A stretch of 64,000 nt of DNA, taken from NCBI GenBank assembly GCA_963700785.1, contig CAVOYZ010000009.1, forward strand, positions 1 to 64,000, in the 5' to 3' direction. A program made the translations under genes and the position numbers. Position 1 is the stretch's first letter. Each line of letters starts with the position of its first letter. The notes beneath the pieces were generated by a model. The model saw only the letters and a list, made by a program, of their open reading frames with translations. It did no database searches and was not told the DNA's origin. This DNA comes from CAXMST01 sp963700785 (GTDB lineage Bacteria; Actinomycetota; Thermoleophilia; Solirubrobacterales; 70-9). Shown here in pieces: positions 26,655 to 35,250 of this stretch.

Positions 26655-27290
26655 CTATCGCTGCCCCCACCGGCTCTCGATCTTGCCGCGCCAGGGTGGC
26701 ACCTCGCCCGGCGCGAAGCGGGCCTCGTCGCGACCGAGCAGCGTCTCGAGCGGTACGAGCTTCGGGTTAGCCGACTCCAGCAGCGGGGTGGAGGCGAGGG
26801 CGTTGACCCCGGCTGAGCTCACCGACTTGGTGATGCGCTCCCAGCCGAGCGTCGGCCGGTAGGTCCAGTACTCGATCGCGCTCAGGCCGCCGGCCCCCTC
26901 GCGCAGCGCCGTGAAGCTGGTGGTCCGCCGGTTCGAGACCGTCAGATGCCGGCCGGCGTCGCCGGGGAGCGGGACCGCGCAGCTCGCCCGACGGCAGCGC
27001 CGGTAGTCGACCCCGACGAGCCCGCGGACGGCCGTCGGCGCCGGCGCGAGCGCCCGCACGGCGCCGGCGAGCGCCCGCCCGTAGGCCTCGGTCAGCGGGT
27101 CTTGCCAGCAGGGGTCCGAGTAGCGGACCGCGCACCGCTGCTTGCGAAGCAGCTCCGATACGAGCGCCGGCGTGTGGCCCTCGGCGTTCAGCAGGCGGGC
27201 GCCGGAGACCGAGGCGCCCGCGACCACCGCGGCGAGCAGCACCAGAGCCGCATGCTCGATCGTCGCGCTCCCTCGCTGTCCCCGGACCAC
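26655..27290 (-). CDS. Prepilin-like secreted protein
   Basis: 211 residues from GTG 27290. The start, VRGQRG-SATIE-HAALVLLAAVVAG, has the features of a type IV/Flp prepilin: a short basic leader ending in Gly, then Glu at mature position 5 and a hydrophobic helix. The remaining 170 residues are unlike any family I know and contain four Cys (CAVRYSDPC, CRRASC) that may pair outside the cell. No prepilin peptidase or pilus assembly gene is in the window. A decayed partial copy lies at 25613-25860. Confidence 0.65.
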   Translation of the reverse strand: MVRGQRGSATIEHAALVLLAAVVAGASVSGARLLNAEGHTPALVSELLRKQRCAVRYSDPCWQDPLTEAYGRALAGAVRALAPAPTAVRGLVGVDYRRCRRASCAVPLPGDAGRHLTVSNRRTTSFTALREGAGGLSAIEYWTYRPTLGWERITKSVSSAGVNALASTPLLESANPKLVPLETLLGRDEARFAPGEVPPWRGKIESRWGQR

Positions 27291-27373
27291 CCGGCCGAGG
27301 CTAGGGCCGGTTCGGTGACCGCTGCCAAGCCGCCGGTGCCGATCGCCGAACCGGAGCGTGACTTCTCAGTCGC

Positions 27374-28024
27374 TCAGAGCGGGAAAGAGGCGAGCAGCCC
27401 GTAGATGACCAGGGCCGCGACCCAGATCGCGAGCAGGGCCCCGGCGGCGAGGACCGCGCGGGAGGCGATCACGGTCGCGCGACCGGCCGCCGCCGCCGGC
27501 GGCCGCCGGCCCGGTCGCGCCGCCATCGGCCGCTCGGCCCGGCCGCCGCGCAGCCTCAGCGCGTAGAGCAGGCCCGACAGCACGAACAGGCCGCCGCTGA
27601 TCAGCAGCCAGTTGCCCAGGTAGCGATCGAGATCGAGGCCGGTCGTGAGCGCGTAGCGGGAGGGGTCGAGCTGGAAGACGAGCGGAAAGCAGATCAGCAG
27701 CATGGCCAGCGAGAAGGCCACCGGAATCCGCACGCAGTTGAGCAGCAGCAGAGCCTTGCGCCTCGGCCTGACCGCCGCTTCGGTCGTCTCCTCAGCGACG
27801 CGCAAAAAGAGCGAGTAGAGCGGCAGCGCGATCAGGTCGTGGAGGAAGATCGCGCCGATCAGCCAGAGCAGGATCCCCCCGGTCGAGGGGATCTCGAAGA
27901 TCCTCAGGATCGCGTATCCGGCGACGGCGAGGCTGGCCAGGGTGGCGAGCAGGTGCAACGGCTCGGCCCCGTACTCGTAGCGGAACCGATCCGGCTTCGC
28001 GCTGTGTCGATCCGTTTCCCGCAT
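27374..28024 (-). CDS. Multi-helix membrane protein of unknown function
   Basis: 216 residues with about five hydrophobic helices; EYGAEPLHLLATLASLAVAG opens the first and an arginine/proline-rich cytoplasmic loop (RGGRAERPMAARPGRRPP) sits before the last. ATG 28024 directly follows the stop of the cytochrome/molybdopterin gene, so the two are co-translated. It may serve as a partner or quinone-side subunit of that enzyme. The His residues in the first helices could bind heme, but no motif proves it. Confidence 0.65.
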   Translation of the reverse strand: MRETDRHSAKPDRFRYEYGAEPLHLLATLASLAVAGYAILRIFEIPSTGGILLWLIGAIFLHDLIALPLYSLFLRVAEETTEAAVRPRRKALLLLNCVRIPVAFSLAMLLICFPLVFQLDPSRYALTTGLDLDRYLGNWLLISGGLFVLSGLLYALRLRGGRAERPMAARPGRRPPAAAAGRATVIASRAVLAAGALLAIWVAALVIYGLLASFPL

Positions 28025-29338
28025 TCAAGCCTCGATGAAGGTCATCCGCCCGACCCACTTCGTGTTGTGAACGCCGGGCAGCGCCGGGACGATCACCCGC
28101 GCGGGGAAGCCGTGGTCGAGCGAGAGGTCGGCGCCGTTGACCCTGAGCGCGAGCAGCGATCGCTCGTCGCCGACCTGGCCGCTGTTCAGCGTCGCCTGGC
28201 GAAATGCGCCCGCCTGCTGGAGCGACTCGACCAGCAGCTCGGCACTCTCGAAGCCGGCGATCTCGGCGAGCCGCCGGAGCGGGACTCCGCTCCAGGTCTG
28301 CCAGCTGGTCCACCCCTCGACGCAGGCGATCGGCAGACGCTCGGTCCGCTGCTCCATCTCGAGCAACTGCTCGCGGCTGAGGCGGATCACCGACTCGCCG
28401 CCCGCCAGCTCGAGCCGCCAGCCCGCGCCGACCCGATCGGCGGCGATCCCCGCGGACTCGGCGGTCTTGTTGACCTGGAAGTCGTTCGGGCCGTCGCCGT
28501 AGCTCTGCCCGCGGGGCGAGAGCAGAGCCGCCTCGCGGAGCCCCGGCAGCAGGTTGGTGCCGATGTTGAGCGCGGCGATCCCGAGCGACCCGGCGCCGAC
28601 GGCCGCGATCAGGCCGCGTCGCGAGATCGTCGGCGCTGCCGGGTTCGTCGCCGCGAGGCCGTCCTCGGCGGGGTCGGCGGCACGCATCATCTCGATCCCC
28701 TCGCCGAGCGGGCGGAAGGCACCCTCCCGCCGGAACGCCCGGGTCACGGCGGGCAGCTTCAGGGCGACGTGCAGGGTCAGCGCCGCGACGAAGATGATTG
28801 CCGCGTAGTAGTGGGCGGGGGTGAACGCAAACGGGAACGGCAGCCAGTAGGTGATGTTGAGCGTCCCGGTGATCAACAGGAACAGGGCCGAGCCGACCAG
28901 CGTGGCGACGCTGAGCCGCTCCAGGCCGTGCGCCATGGAGCGTGCCGGCGGCCGCTCGAAGAGCCGCGGGATGACCGACCAGAGCTTGACGATCAGGATC
29001 GGGATCGCCGCCAGTCCGGCGAGCACGTGCAGCGACTGGGTGACCGAGTACAGCCAGACCGGGCTGGTCGGCCAGTCGAAGAAGTAGAAGCCCCTGTCGA
29101 AGCCACCGGTGATGTCGTTGGCGCCGAGATCGGGGTCGTAGGCGGCATGCGAGAGAAAGCCGGTGATCCCGGTGATCACCAGCAGCGGCAGCAGCGCCGA
29201 GCCGAGGAACGAGCTGAGCCACTCGCCGCGCAGCGGGCTGCGCCAGAAGCCGCGGTCGAAGGGTCCGGCTTCCGGCGGCATCGGAGCCGGCGGGCGCCGT
29301 GCCTCCTCGCTCTCCCGCAGCGGGCCGCTCGAAGCCAT
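28025..29338 (-). CDS. Fused cytochrome b-like membrane domain and sulfite-oxidase-type molybdopterin domain
   Basis: 437 residues. The first 220 hold four to five helices with paired histidines (SQSLHVLAG-like TQSLHVLAG, FTPAHYYAAI, LTLHVALK) as in diheme cytochrome b561/formate-dehydrogenase gamma type proteins. After an internal twin-arginine stretch (SRRGLIAAVG) comes a molybdopterin oxidoreductase domain. It has PIACVEGWTSWQTWSGVPL, whose Cys is the Mo ligand, and LDHGFPARVIVPALPG near the end. The fusion would pass electrons straight from the Mo site to membrane quinones. Substrate unknown (sulfite, sulfoxide or similar). Lies in a five-gene minus operon. Confidence 0.85.
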   Translation of the reverse strand: MASSGPLRESEEARRPPAPMPPEAGPFDRGFWRSPLRGEWLSSFLGSALLPLLVITGITGFLSHAAYDPDLGANDITGGFDRGFYFFDWPTSPVWLYSVTQSLHVLAGLAAIPILIVKLWSVIPRLFERPPARSMAHGLERLSVATLVGSALFLLITGTLNITYWLPFPFAFTPAHYYAAIIFVAALTLHVALKLPAVTRAFRREGAFRPLGEGIEMMRAADPAEDGLAATNPAAPTISRRGLIAAVGAGSLGIAALNIGTNLLPGLREAALLSPRGQSYGDGPNDFQVNKTAESAGIAADRVGAGWRLELAGGESVIRLSREQLLEMEQRTERLPIACVEGWTSWQTWSGVPLRRLAEIAGFESAELLVESLQQAGAFRQATLNSGQVGDERSLLALRVNGADLSLDHGFPARVIVPALPGVHNTKWVGRMTFIEA

Positions 29339-30372
29339 CAGCCGTCCTCGGGTTGCCCCGGGTCCGGATTGAAGACCTGCAACTCCCCGTCGGTGCGCCC
29401 GGCGACGTAGACGTAGCCGGTGCCCGGATCGACGGCGACGCTGTTCGGTTGCTGCACCGTGGGGAAGCTCCGTATGCGCCTCGGTGCGAGATCGGTCAGC
29501 TCGAGCTCGACCACCCGGTTGCGCTCGGTCTGCGTCACCCAGAGGCGCTCCCCGGCGTTGTCGATCGCGATCCCGTAGGGGCCACCGGGAAGGTTCGCCC
29601 GGTCGAGCAGCCGCGGCTCGGGCCCCGCCTCGAAGACCAGGATCGCGTCGCCCTGGGTGTCGGCCACGTAGAAGCGCCCGTCGTCGGAGGCGACGATGTG
29701 GGTCGGCCCGACCCCGGCCCCGACCTCGCCTGTGCTCTCCAGGGTCAGGGCGTCATAGGTCGCCAGCGTGCGCTCGGCTACCGCGATCACGCCGACGCTG
29801 TCTCCCGCGGCGGCGATCCCCCCCGGCTGCTCCGGCGCCGGGAGGGTGGCCGTGACGGCGTCGCCCTCGACCACCGAGATCGTGTCGCCGCCCTCGTCGG
29901 CGACGAAGATCCTTCCGGCCGCCGCCGTGGCGTCGTGCGGGAAGTCGCCGACCGGCGTCGTCCGCACGTCGCCGGCCGGCAGCCCGACCTCGAGCAGGGC
30001 GTCGGTCCGCTCGGCGGTTCCGAGCACCGGACCGCCGGGCTCCGCGAGCTGCAGGTGGCGGACGCTCTCCGGGATCTCGATCCGGCGAATCCCGGGCCGG
30101 GGTGCGAGCGGCTCGGCAACCAGGAAGAGCGCGTCCGGGTCGCGGCTGCCGACCGCCGCCAAACCGGTCTCCGGATCGGCGACGACACCCTCGGCCTCGC
30201 CGCCGCCGGGCAGCTCGATCACCGTCCCGACCGGCTCGGCGGTCGGCTCCGGGGCGACACCGGGCTCCGCGGGAGGTGGGAACTCAGGATCCGACCCGCA
30301 GGCCGTGATCAGCAGCGCGGCGGCGGCCGCCACGGCCGCGGCCGATCCAGGGCGCCACCGCCGCTTGATCAT
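29338..30372 (-). CDS. Beta-propeller (YncE/NHL-like) lipoprotein
   Basis: 344 residues; signal peptide with lipobox ITAC (MIKRRWRPGSAAAVAAAA...), so it is anchored outside the membrane. The rest repeats a 40-45-residue blade pattern (GVVADPETGLAAVGSR, RIFVADEGGDTISVV, GRFYVADTQGDAILVF, RLWVTQTERNRVVELE, YVYVAGRTDGELQVF). No catalytic residues are evident; such propellers bind ligands or proteins. One-base overlap with the cytochrome/molybdopterin gene downstream suggests a joint role. Confidence 0.82.
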   Translation of the reverse strand: MIKRRWRPGSAAAVAAAAALLITACGSDPEFPPPAEPGVAPEPTAEPVGTVIELPGGGEAEGVVADPETGLAAVGSRDPDALFLVAEPLAPRPGIRRIEIPESVRHLQLAEPGGPVLGTAERTDALLEVGLPAGDVRTTPVGDFPHDATAAAGRIFVADEGGDTISVVEGDAVTATLPAPEQPGGIAAAGDSVGVIAVAERTLATYDALTLESTGEVGAGVGPTHIVASDDGRFYVADTQGDAILVFEAGPEPRLLDRANLPGGPYGIAIDNAGERLWVTQTERNRVVELELTDLAPRRIRSFPTVQQPNSVAVDPGTGYVYVAGRTDGELQVFNPDPGQPEDG

Positions 30373-31043
30373 CGCTCCGGCGACGGCGACGCGGTCAGGA
30401 GCTCGGCCAGCGCCGCCGCGAACCGCGAGTCGGGGCTCGCCGCGGCGACGGCGACCGCGTCGTCGATCGTGTCGACATCCCTCAACTGTGCGAGCTCCCG
30501 GGTGGCGAGCCCGAGGGAGGCAAGCGCTTCGAGCTGGGCGGCGCCGGTGTTGGCCTCGCTCATCGGAACCCCCCGAAACGCCAGCGGGTGCGGCTCACGC
30601 ATGCCGAGCGTCCACCAGCCGCCGTCCTCAGCCGGCCCGATCACGGCGTCCGTCCCGGGCGCGCAAAGCTGACCGCAGGCGGAGGTCAGCGTCGCCGGCG
30701 TGATCTGGGGGGTGTCCATGCCGACCAGCAGCGCCGCTCCGGCCGCATCCGCGAACGCCGCGGTCAGCCGCTCCGCCAGGCCGTTTCCGCGCTGGGGCAA
30801 GACGCGGAACCCGGGCGGGAGCCAGTCGCCCGGGTTGCCGTCGAGCGCCAGCAGCGTCTGGTTGCCGCCCTCGTGCGCCGCTTCGGCAACCGCCTGCAGC
30901 GTGTCGGTGAGCGCCGCCTCGGCCAGCCGCGCGGCGCCGGCGGCGCCGACCGCGGGGGCGAGCCGGGTCTTGACCCTGCCGGGGATCGGCTCCTTCGCGA
31001 GAACCACCAGGGTGACTGCGTGTGGCCGCAGGCCGGCGCTCAT
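30369..31043 (-). CDS. DUF2064 / TIGR04282-type glycosyltransferase-like protein
   Basis: 224 residues of a GT-A fold. VVLAKEPIPGRVKTRLAPA is the N-terminal nucleotide motif of DUF2064, and LLVGMDTPQITPATL holds the D-x-P metal site with VIGPAEDGGWWTLGM after it. Such proteins transfer sugars or nucleotides and often lie next to a GT2 gene, as here. ATGA overlap on its 3' side with the propeller gene and on its 5' side with the GT2 gene. Confidence 0.85.
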   Translation of the reverse strand: MSAGLRPHAVTLVVLAKEPIPGRVKTRLAPAVGAAGAARLAEAALTDTLQAVAEAAHEGGNQTLLALDGNPGDWLPPGFRVLPQRGNGLAERLTAAFADAAGAALLVGMDTPQITPATLTSACGQLCAPGTDAVIGPAEDGGWWTLGMREPHPLAFRGVPMSEANTGAAQLEALASLGLATRELAQLRDVDTIDDAVAVAAASPDSRFAAALAELLTASPSPER

Positions 31044-31684
31044 CGCATCGCCTTCGACATGTCACGCGCGGTGCGGAAGGTCCCGCGCACCGTACCGGTC
31101 ACCTTCGAGCGTCCGGCGCGCTTGTGGTAGGAGACCTCGACCTCACCGATCCGCCAGCCCGCGTCCGCCGCTCGGAGCACCATCTCCAGCGGCCAGCCGA
31201 AGCGCCGATCGCGGATTCCGAGCTCGAGCAGGTGCTGCCGCCGCGCGGCCCGCATCGGCCCGATGTCGGTCAGCGAGATCCCGGTCCTGGAGCGGACCCG
31301 GCGCGCAAGCGCGCGATTCGCCAGCCGAGCGTGTACCGGCCAGGCTCCGCGATCCGGCTGCCGCGCGCCCAGCATCAGCTCCCGCTCGTCGCTGAGCACC
31401 GGCTCGGCCACGCGGTGCAGCTCACCCGGATCGAGCGAGCCGTCGCAGTCCATGAAACAGACCAGCTCGGAGCCGGCCGAGGACAGCCCCGCGAAGCAGG
31501 CCGCGCCGAAGCCCCGCCGTGGCTCGCTGACGACCCGGGCGCCGAGCCGCCGGGCGATCTCGGCCGAGCCGTCGTCGGAGCCGTTGTCGACGACGATCGG
31601 CTCGAACCCGTCAGGCATCGCCGCCAGCACCCCCGGCAGCGCGACGGCCTCGTTCAGGACCGGGAGGATCACCTCGCATCGCAT
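31040..31684 (-). CDS. Family 2 glycosyltransferase
   Basis: 214 residues with CEVILPVLNEAVALPGVL, VVDNGSDDGSAEIA and the metal-binding CFMDCDGSLDP, and YHKRAGRSKVTGTVRG near the end, as in dolichol-phosphate-sugar synthases. It probably adds a sugar to a lipid carrier or small acceptor. First gene of the five-gene minus operon; ATG 31684 with TAGGTT six bases ahead. Confidence 0.87.
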   Translation of the reverse strand: MRCEVILPVLNEAVALPGVLAAMPDGFEPIVVDNGSDDGSAEIARRLGARVVSEPRRGFGAACFAGLSSAGSELVCFMDCDGSLDPGELHRVAEPVLSDERELMLGARQPDRGAWPVHARLANRALARRVRSRTGISLTDIGPMRAARRQHLLELGIRDRRFGWPLEMVLRAADAGWRIGEVEVSYHKRAGRSKVTGTVRGTFRTARDMSKAMR

Positions 31685-31690
31685 CTGGGC

Positions 31691-31696
31691 AACCTA
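31691..31696 (-). promoter_or_regulatory. Putative -10 element of the GT2 operon
   Basis: TAGGTT on the minus strand, six bases before the ATG at 31684. It would drive five genes down to 27374. Confidence 0.4.
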
Positions 31697-31753
31697 TCCA
31701 CCTCGACCTTACGGAACCGGAAACGGGGGCCCGGATGTGGTTGTCTGCCAGCG

Positions 31754-33073
31754 ATGACGGCCGTCGCCGACAGCACGATCGAGCCGCACCCGGCGCGGCC
31801 CGCGGGGACGTCGCTTGCGATCGCGCTTGCCGCCGTGGCGCTGGCAACCGTCGCCTGGGGTCTGATCGCGGATGCGACGGGGGCCGGCCTCGGCGCCCCG
31901 CTGCCGCCGTTCTTCGCCAGCTGGATGCCACGGCTGGACGCCACCGCGATCGCCTGGATCGCGCTGCTCGGCGCCTGCGCTGTGGCGGCCGTCCCACTCG
32001 CGCGGGGCTTCGGCGGGACGGGGTTGTTCGTGGTCGCTGCCACCGCGCTCGGGTTGCTGGCCCGGCTCGCGCTCGCCGCCGCGCGGGGCGGTACCGAGTC
32101 CTGGTATTCGGTCTTCGGCCTCGACCCGGAGGCGGCGAACGAGTATCTCCCGGCGCTGCCGGCGCTCGACCTCGGGCTCGGCGACTTCCTCGATCGCTAC
32201 GCCGAGCTGGCGCCGTCGTTGCCGATCCATCCCTCGGCCCATCCGCCCGGCACGCTGCTGCTCACGGATGCGGTCGGGATCGACGGCCCGCGCGGCTTCG
32301 CCGCCCTCGTGATCCTCACCGGAATCGCCGCCGTACCGCTGACCTATGCCGCAGCGCGCCGGCTCGACCTCGGCGACGGACGCGCACGGGCCGCCGCCCT
32401 GATGCTGGCCTTCTCGCCCGCCGCGATGCTCTACGGCGTCGCCTCGGCGGACGCCATGTTCGCGACCCTGGGCATCGCTGCGGCCCTGCTGCTCGTCGCG
32501 GGCGGAGCCGCCGTGCGGCTCGGCGGCATGGTGATGCTCGCGCTCGCCTCCTTCTTCTCCTGGGCGCTGCTGGCGATCGGCGCCTTCGCGACCCTGCTGG
32601 TCGCCCAGCGCGAGGGCCTCCGCGAGGCCGCCTGGATCGCCTGCGGCTCGGCGGTCACCCTCGCGGCCTTCTACGGTTCGCTCTATGCGGTCAGCGGCTA
32701 CGACCCGATCGGGGTGCTCAGCTCGGCGAGCGAGGCCTACGACCTCGGCATCTCGAACGCCAGGCCCTGGGCGTTCTGGGTCTTTGGCTCGCCGGTTGCG
32801 TTCTTCGTCGCGCTCGGGTTGCCGATCAGCTGGTACGCCGCGCGGGCGCTCGGGATCGCGGACCCGATCGCGGTCTCGCTCGCGGTCGTCGTCCTCGCGG
32901 CGGCGCTGCTCGGCTTCTCGAAGGCTGAGACGGAACGGATCTGGCTGTTCATGGCGCCGCTCGCCTGCCTTGCGGCCGCCGCCCTCGTGCCGCGCGACCG
33001 GGTGCCGCTGGTGATCGCCCTGCTCGCCGGCCAGGCGGTTCTCACCGAGCTGGCAGTGGACACGATCTGGTGA
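31754..33073 (+). CDS. Multi-helix membrane glycosyltransferase-like protein
   Basis: 439 residues with about 11 helices. The loop after the second helix pair, holding SWYSVFGLDPEAANEYLPAL and then IHPSAHPPGTLLL, resembles the first outside loop of GT-C enzymes with an acidic residue and a conserved HPPG. Likely uses a lipid-linked sugar. ATG 31754; TTGTCT seven bases ahead is a weak -10. The stop overlaps the epimerase GTG by four bases, linking it to sugar metabolism. Confidence 0.7.
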   Translation: MTAVADSTIEPHPARPAGTSLAIALAAVALATVAWGLIADATGAGLGAPLPPFFASWMPRLDATAIAWIALLGACAVAAVPLARGFGGTGLFVVAATALGLLARLALAAARGGTESWYSVFGLDPEAANEYLPALPALDLGLGDFLDRYAELAPSLPIHPSAHPPGTLLLTDAVGIDGPRGFAALVILTGIAAVPLTYAAARRLDLGDGRARAAALMLAFSPAAMLYGVASADAMFATLGIAAALLLVAGGAAVRLGGMVMLALASFFSWALLAIGAFATLLVAQREGLREAAWIACGSAVTLAAFYGSLYAVSGYDPIGVLSSASEAYDLGISNARPWAFWVFGSPVAFFVALGLPISWYAARALGIADPIAVSLAVVVLAAALLGFSKAETERIWLFMAPLACLAAAALVPRDRVPLVIALLAGQAVLTELAVDTIW

Positions 33074-34188
33074 GCGGCGCGCTGGTAACCGGGGGCGCCG
33101 GGTTCATCGGCTGCCATCTGATCGAGGCCCTGCTGGCGGCCGGCGAGCCGGTTCGGGCGCTCGACAACCTCGACCCGCTCGCGCACCCCTCCGGCGAGCC
33201 GCCGGCTCACTTCCCGGACGAGGCCGAGCTGATCGTCGGTGACCTCCGGGATCCCGCGGACGTGGCCCGGGCGCTGAACGGCTGCGACCGGGTCTTCCAC
33301 CTCGGCGGGATCGTCGGCAACGGCGAATCGATGGTCAACGTGCGCAAGGCGATCGACGCGAACAGCGGTGGCACCGCGACGCTGCTCGAGCAGGTGGTCG
33401 CCCGCCGCGATCGGATTCGCCGGGTGGTCGTAGCAAGCTCGATGGTCGTCTACGGCGAGGGCACATACGAGTGCACGGAGCACGGCCTGATCGCCCCCGG
33501 CCTGCGGCCGACCAGTCAGCTGCGTGAGCGGCGCTGGGAGCCCGAGTGCCCGCTCTGCGACCGCGCGCTGATGCCGGTTCCGGTTCGTGAGGATCGCCCG
33601 CTGCGTCCTGTGAGCGTCTATGGGATCAGCAAGCGCGACAGCGAGGAGCTGGCGCTGGTCCTCGCCGAGGCCTACGGCTTCGAGGCCACGGCGCTGCGCT
33701 ACCTGAACGTCTACGGCCCGCGTCAGGCGCTCTCGAATCCCTACACCGGTGTGGCGGCGATCTTCGCGGCGCGACTGCTGTCCGGCAAGGCGCCGGTGGT
33801 GTTCGAGGATGGCGGGCAGATCCGCGATCTCGTCCACGTCTCCGACGTCGTCGCGGCGACCCGGGCGGCTATGGACGCTCCGAAGGCCCGGGGCCGCAGC
33901 TTCAACGTGGCGACCGGGGAGCGCCTGACGATCATCGATCTCGCGCGGTCCCTGTCGGAGCTGATCGCCCCCGGGGTCGAGCCCGAGCTCCCCGGCGAGT
34001 TCCGGGCCGGCGACATCCGCCACTGCTACGCGGACACCCGCGCGGCCCGCGAGGCGCTCGGCTTCGAATCCTCGGTCCCGCTGGAGGTCGGGCTTCCGCA
34101 GCTGGCCGAGTGGGTGGCTGAGCAAACCGTCAGCGACCGCGGTGACGCGGCGCTCGCCGATCTGCGCAGCCGTGGGTTGGTCGGCTGA
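33070..34188 (+). CDS. NAD-dependent sugar epimerase (dTDP-L-rhamnose 4-epimerase-like)
   Basis: 372 residues, extended SDR fold: VTGGAGFIGCHL (NAD loop), VVASSMVVYGEG, and the catalytic YGISK (Y-x-x-x-K). An insert at about 135-180 carries the cluster WEPECPLCDRAL. The CPxC insert together with the YGEGxY...HG pattern is typical of dTDP-L-rhamnose 4-epimerases, which form dTDP-6-deoxy-L-talose. Start GTG 33070 in GTGA overlap with the membrane glycosyltransferase. Confidence 0.85.
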   Translation: MSGALVTGGAGFIGCHLIEALLAAGEPVRALDNLDPLAHPSGEPPAHFPDEAELIVGDLRDPADVARALNGCDRVFHLGGIVGNGESMVNVRKAIDANSGGTATLLEQVVARRDRIRRVVVASSMVVYGEGTYECTEHGLIAPGLRPTSQLRERRWEPECPLCDRALMPVPVREDRPLRPVSVYGISKRDSEELALVLAEAYGFEATALRYLNVYGPRQALSNPYTGVAAIFAARLLSGKAPVVFEDGGQIRDLVHVSDVVAATRAAMDAPKARGRSFNVATGERLTIIDLARSLSELIAPGVEPELPGEFRAGDIRHCYADTRAAREALGFESSVPLEVGLPQLAEWVAEQTVSDRGDAALADLRSRGLVG

Positions 34189-34218
34189 GTTGGCCTCAGC
34201 GGTGGGAGAATCACGCTG

Positions 34219-35205
34219 ATGGAGGCGGCGATCGGAGGACTGGTTGCGGGCGGCGCGTTCGGCGCCTGGACCGCCCGCGGGACCGTCTGCTTCAACGCCG
34301 GCGTGCGCAGGGCGGGGTTCGGCGGGGATTGGACGATCCTGCGGATCTTCGCGGTCGCCGTGGCTCTGCAGCTGTTGCTGCTGCCGCTGCTGGTCGTCCT
34401 CGACGTCGAGCCTTTCAGCAACCCCGATGCGCTGCCGGCGATCGGGCTGTTTCCGATTGCGCAGCTCGTCGGCGGGCTGGTCTTCGGCGCCGGCATGGCG
34501 CTCGCCGGCGGCTGCATAGCCGGGATCCTCTGGAAGTCTGGTGCGGGCTCGATCGCCACCGCGATCGCGATCGGCGGCTTCATCGTCGGTGAGCTGCTGA
34601 TTCGCGGCCCGCTCGACGGCCTGCTGGTCGACCTCGACGAGGCGGTCGACGCCCCCGCGGACCGGACTCTCTATGCGGCAGTCGGCGTCGACTACCTGCC
34701 GCTCGCCCTGCTGCTCGGCGCGGGCCTGCTCCTGTTCCTGCTGCGCCGCGGCTCGGTCGGGCTGCGGGCCGGTGTCGGCCTCGGGCTGATCGGCGTGCTG
34801 ACCTGGGTCCTGGCCGGCTGGGCCGACTACGGTTATGGGCTCGGCTTCGTCGGCGCCGCCGAGAGCGCCCGCCTTGCGATCTTCGACGGCGGGACCGCGA
34901 GCTTCGCCGTCTTCCTCGCGATCGGCACCGTCGCCGGTGCGGCCTTGATGGTTCGTGGCCCGCTGCGGTTCCCGGATGGGCCGCGGGCAACGCGGGCCGC
35001 GATCGGCGGCCTCGCGATGGGCTTCGGCGGCAGCATGGCGCACGGCTGCAACATCGGCAACGGCCTGACCGGCATTCCGCTGCTCTCGCTCGGCTCGATG
35101 CTCGCGACGGTGATGATGGCGCTGGGCGTGCTGGTCACCTGGCGCCTGGTCCTCGCCGAGCGCCCGGCGATCCGCGGCCTCGAGCGCCCCGAGCCGGATT
35201 GGTAG
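34219..35205 (+). CDS. YeeE/YedE (TsuA-like) sulfur transporter
   Basis: 328 residues, about nine or ten helices. It holds the conserved cysteines of the thiosulfate importer family: ARGTVCFNAGVR, MALAGGCIAG and SMAHGCNIGNGLTG, which pass thiosulfate along a Cys relay. It may supply reduced sulfur or deal with sulfite; the oxidoreductase four kilobases upstream would suit, but the genes are on opposite strands. ATG 34219. Confidence 0.87.
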   Translation: MEAAIGGLVAGGAFGAWTARGTVCFNAGVRRAGFGGDWTILRIFAVAVALQLLLLPLLVVLDVEPFSNPDALPAIGLFPIAQLVGGLVFGAGMALAGGCIAGILWKSGAGSIATAIAIGGFIVGELLIRGPLDGLLVDLDEAVDAPADRTLYAAVGVDYLPLALLLGAGLLLFLLRRGSVGLRAGVGLGLIGVLTWVLAGWADYGYGLGFVGAAESARLAIFDGGTASFAVFLAIGTVAGAALMVRGPLRFPDGPRATRAAIGGLAMGFGGSMAHGCNIGNGLTGIPLLSLGSMLATVMMALGVLVTWRLVLAERPAIRGLERPEPDW

Positions 35206-35250
35206 TCGGCCTGACCCTCGATCAACCCGGGCTGCGTGGCCCCTCGGCCG

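Noticed and set aside
32737..35043. Minus-strand open frame of 768 codons
   Set aside because: Lies opposite the membrane glycosyltransferase, epimerase and YeeE/YedE genes; low-complexity text.
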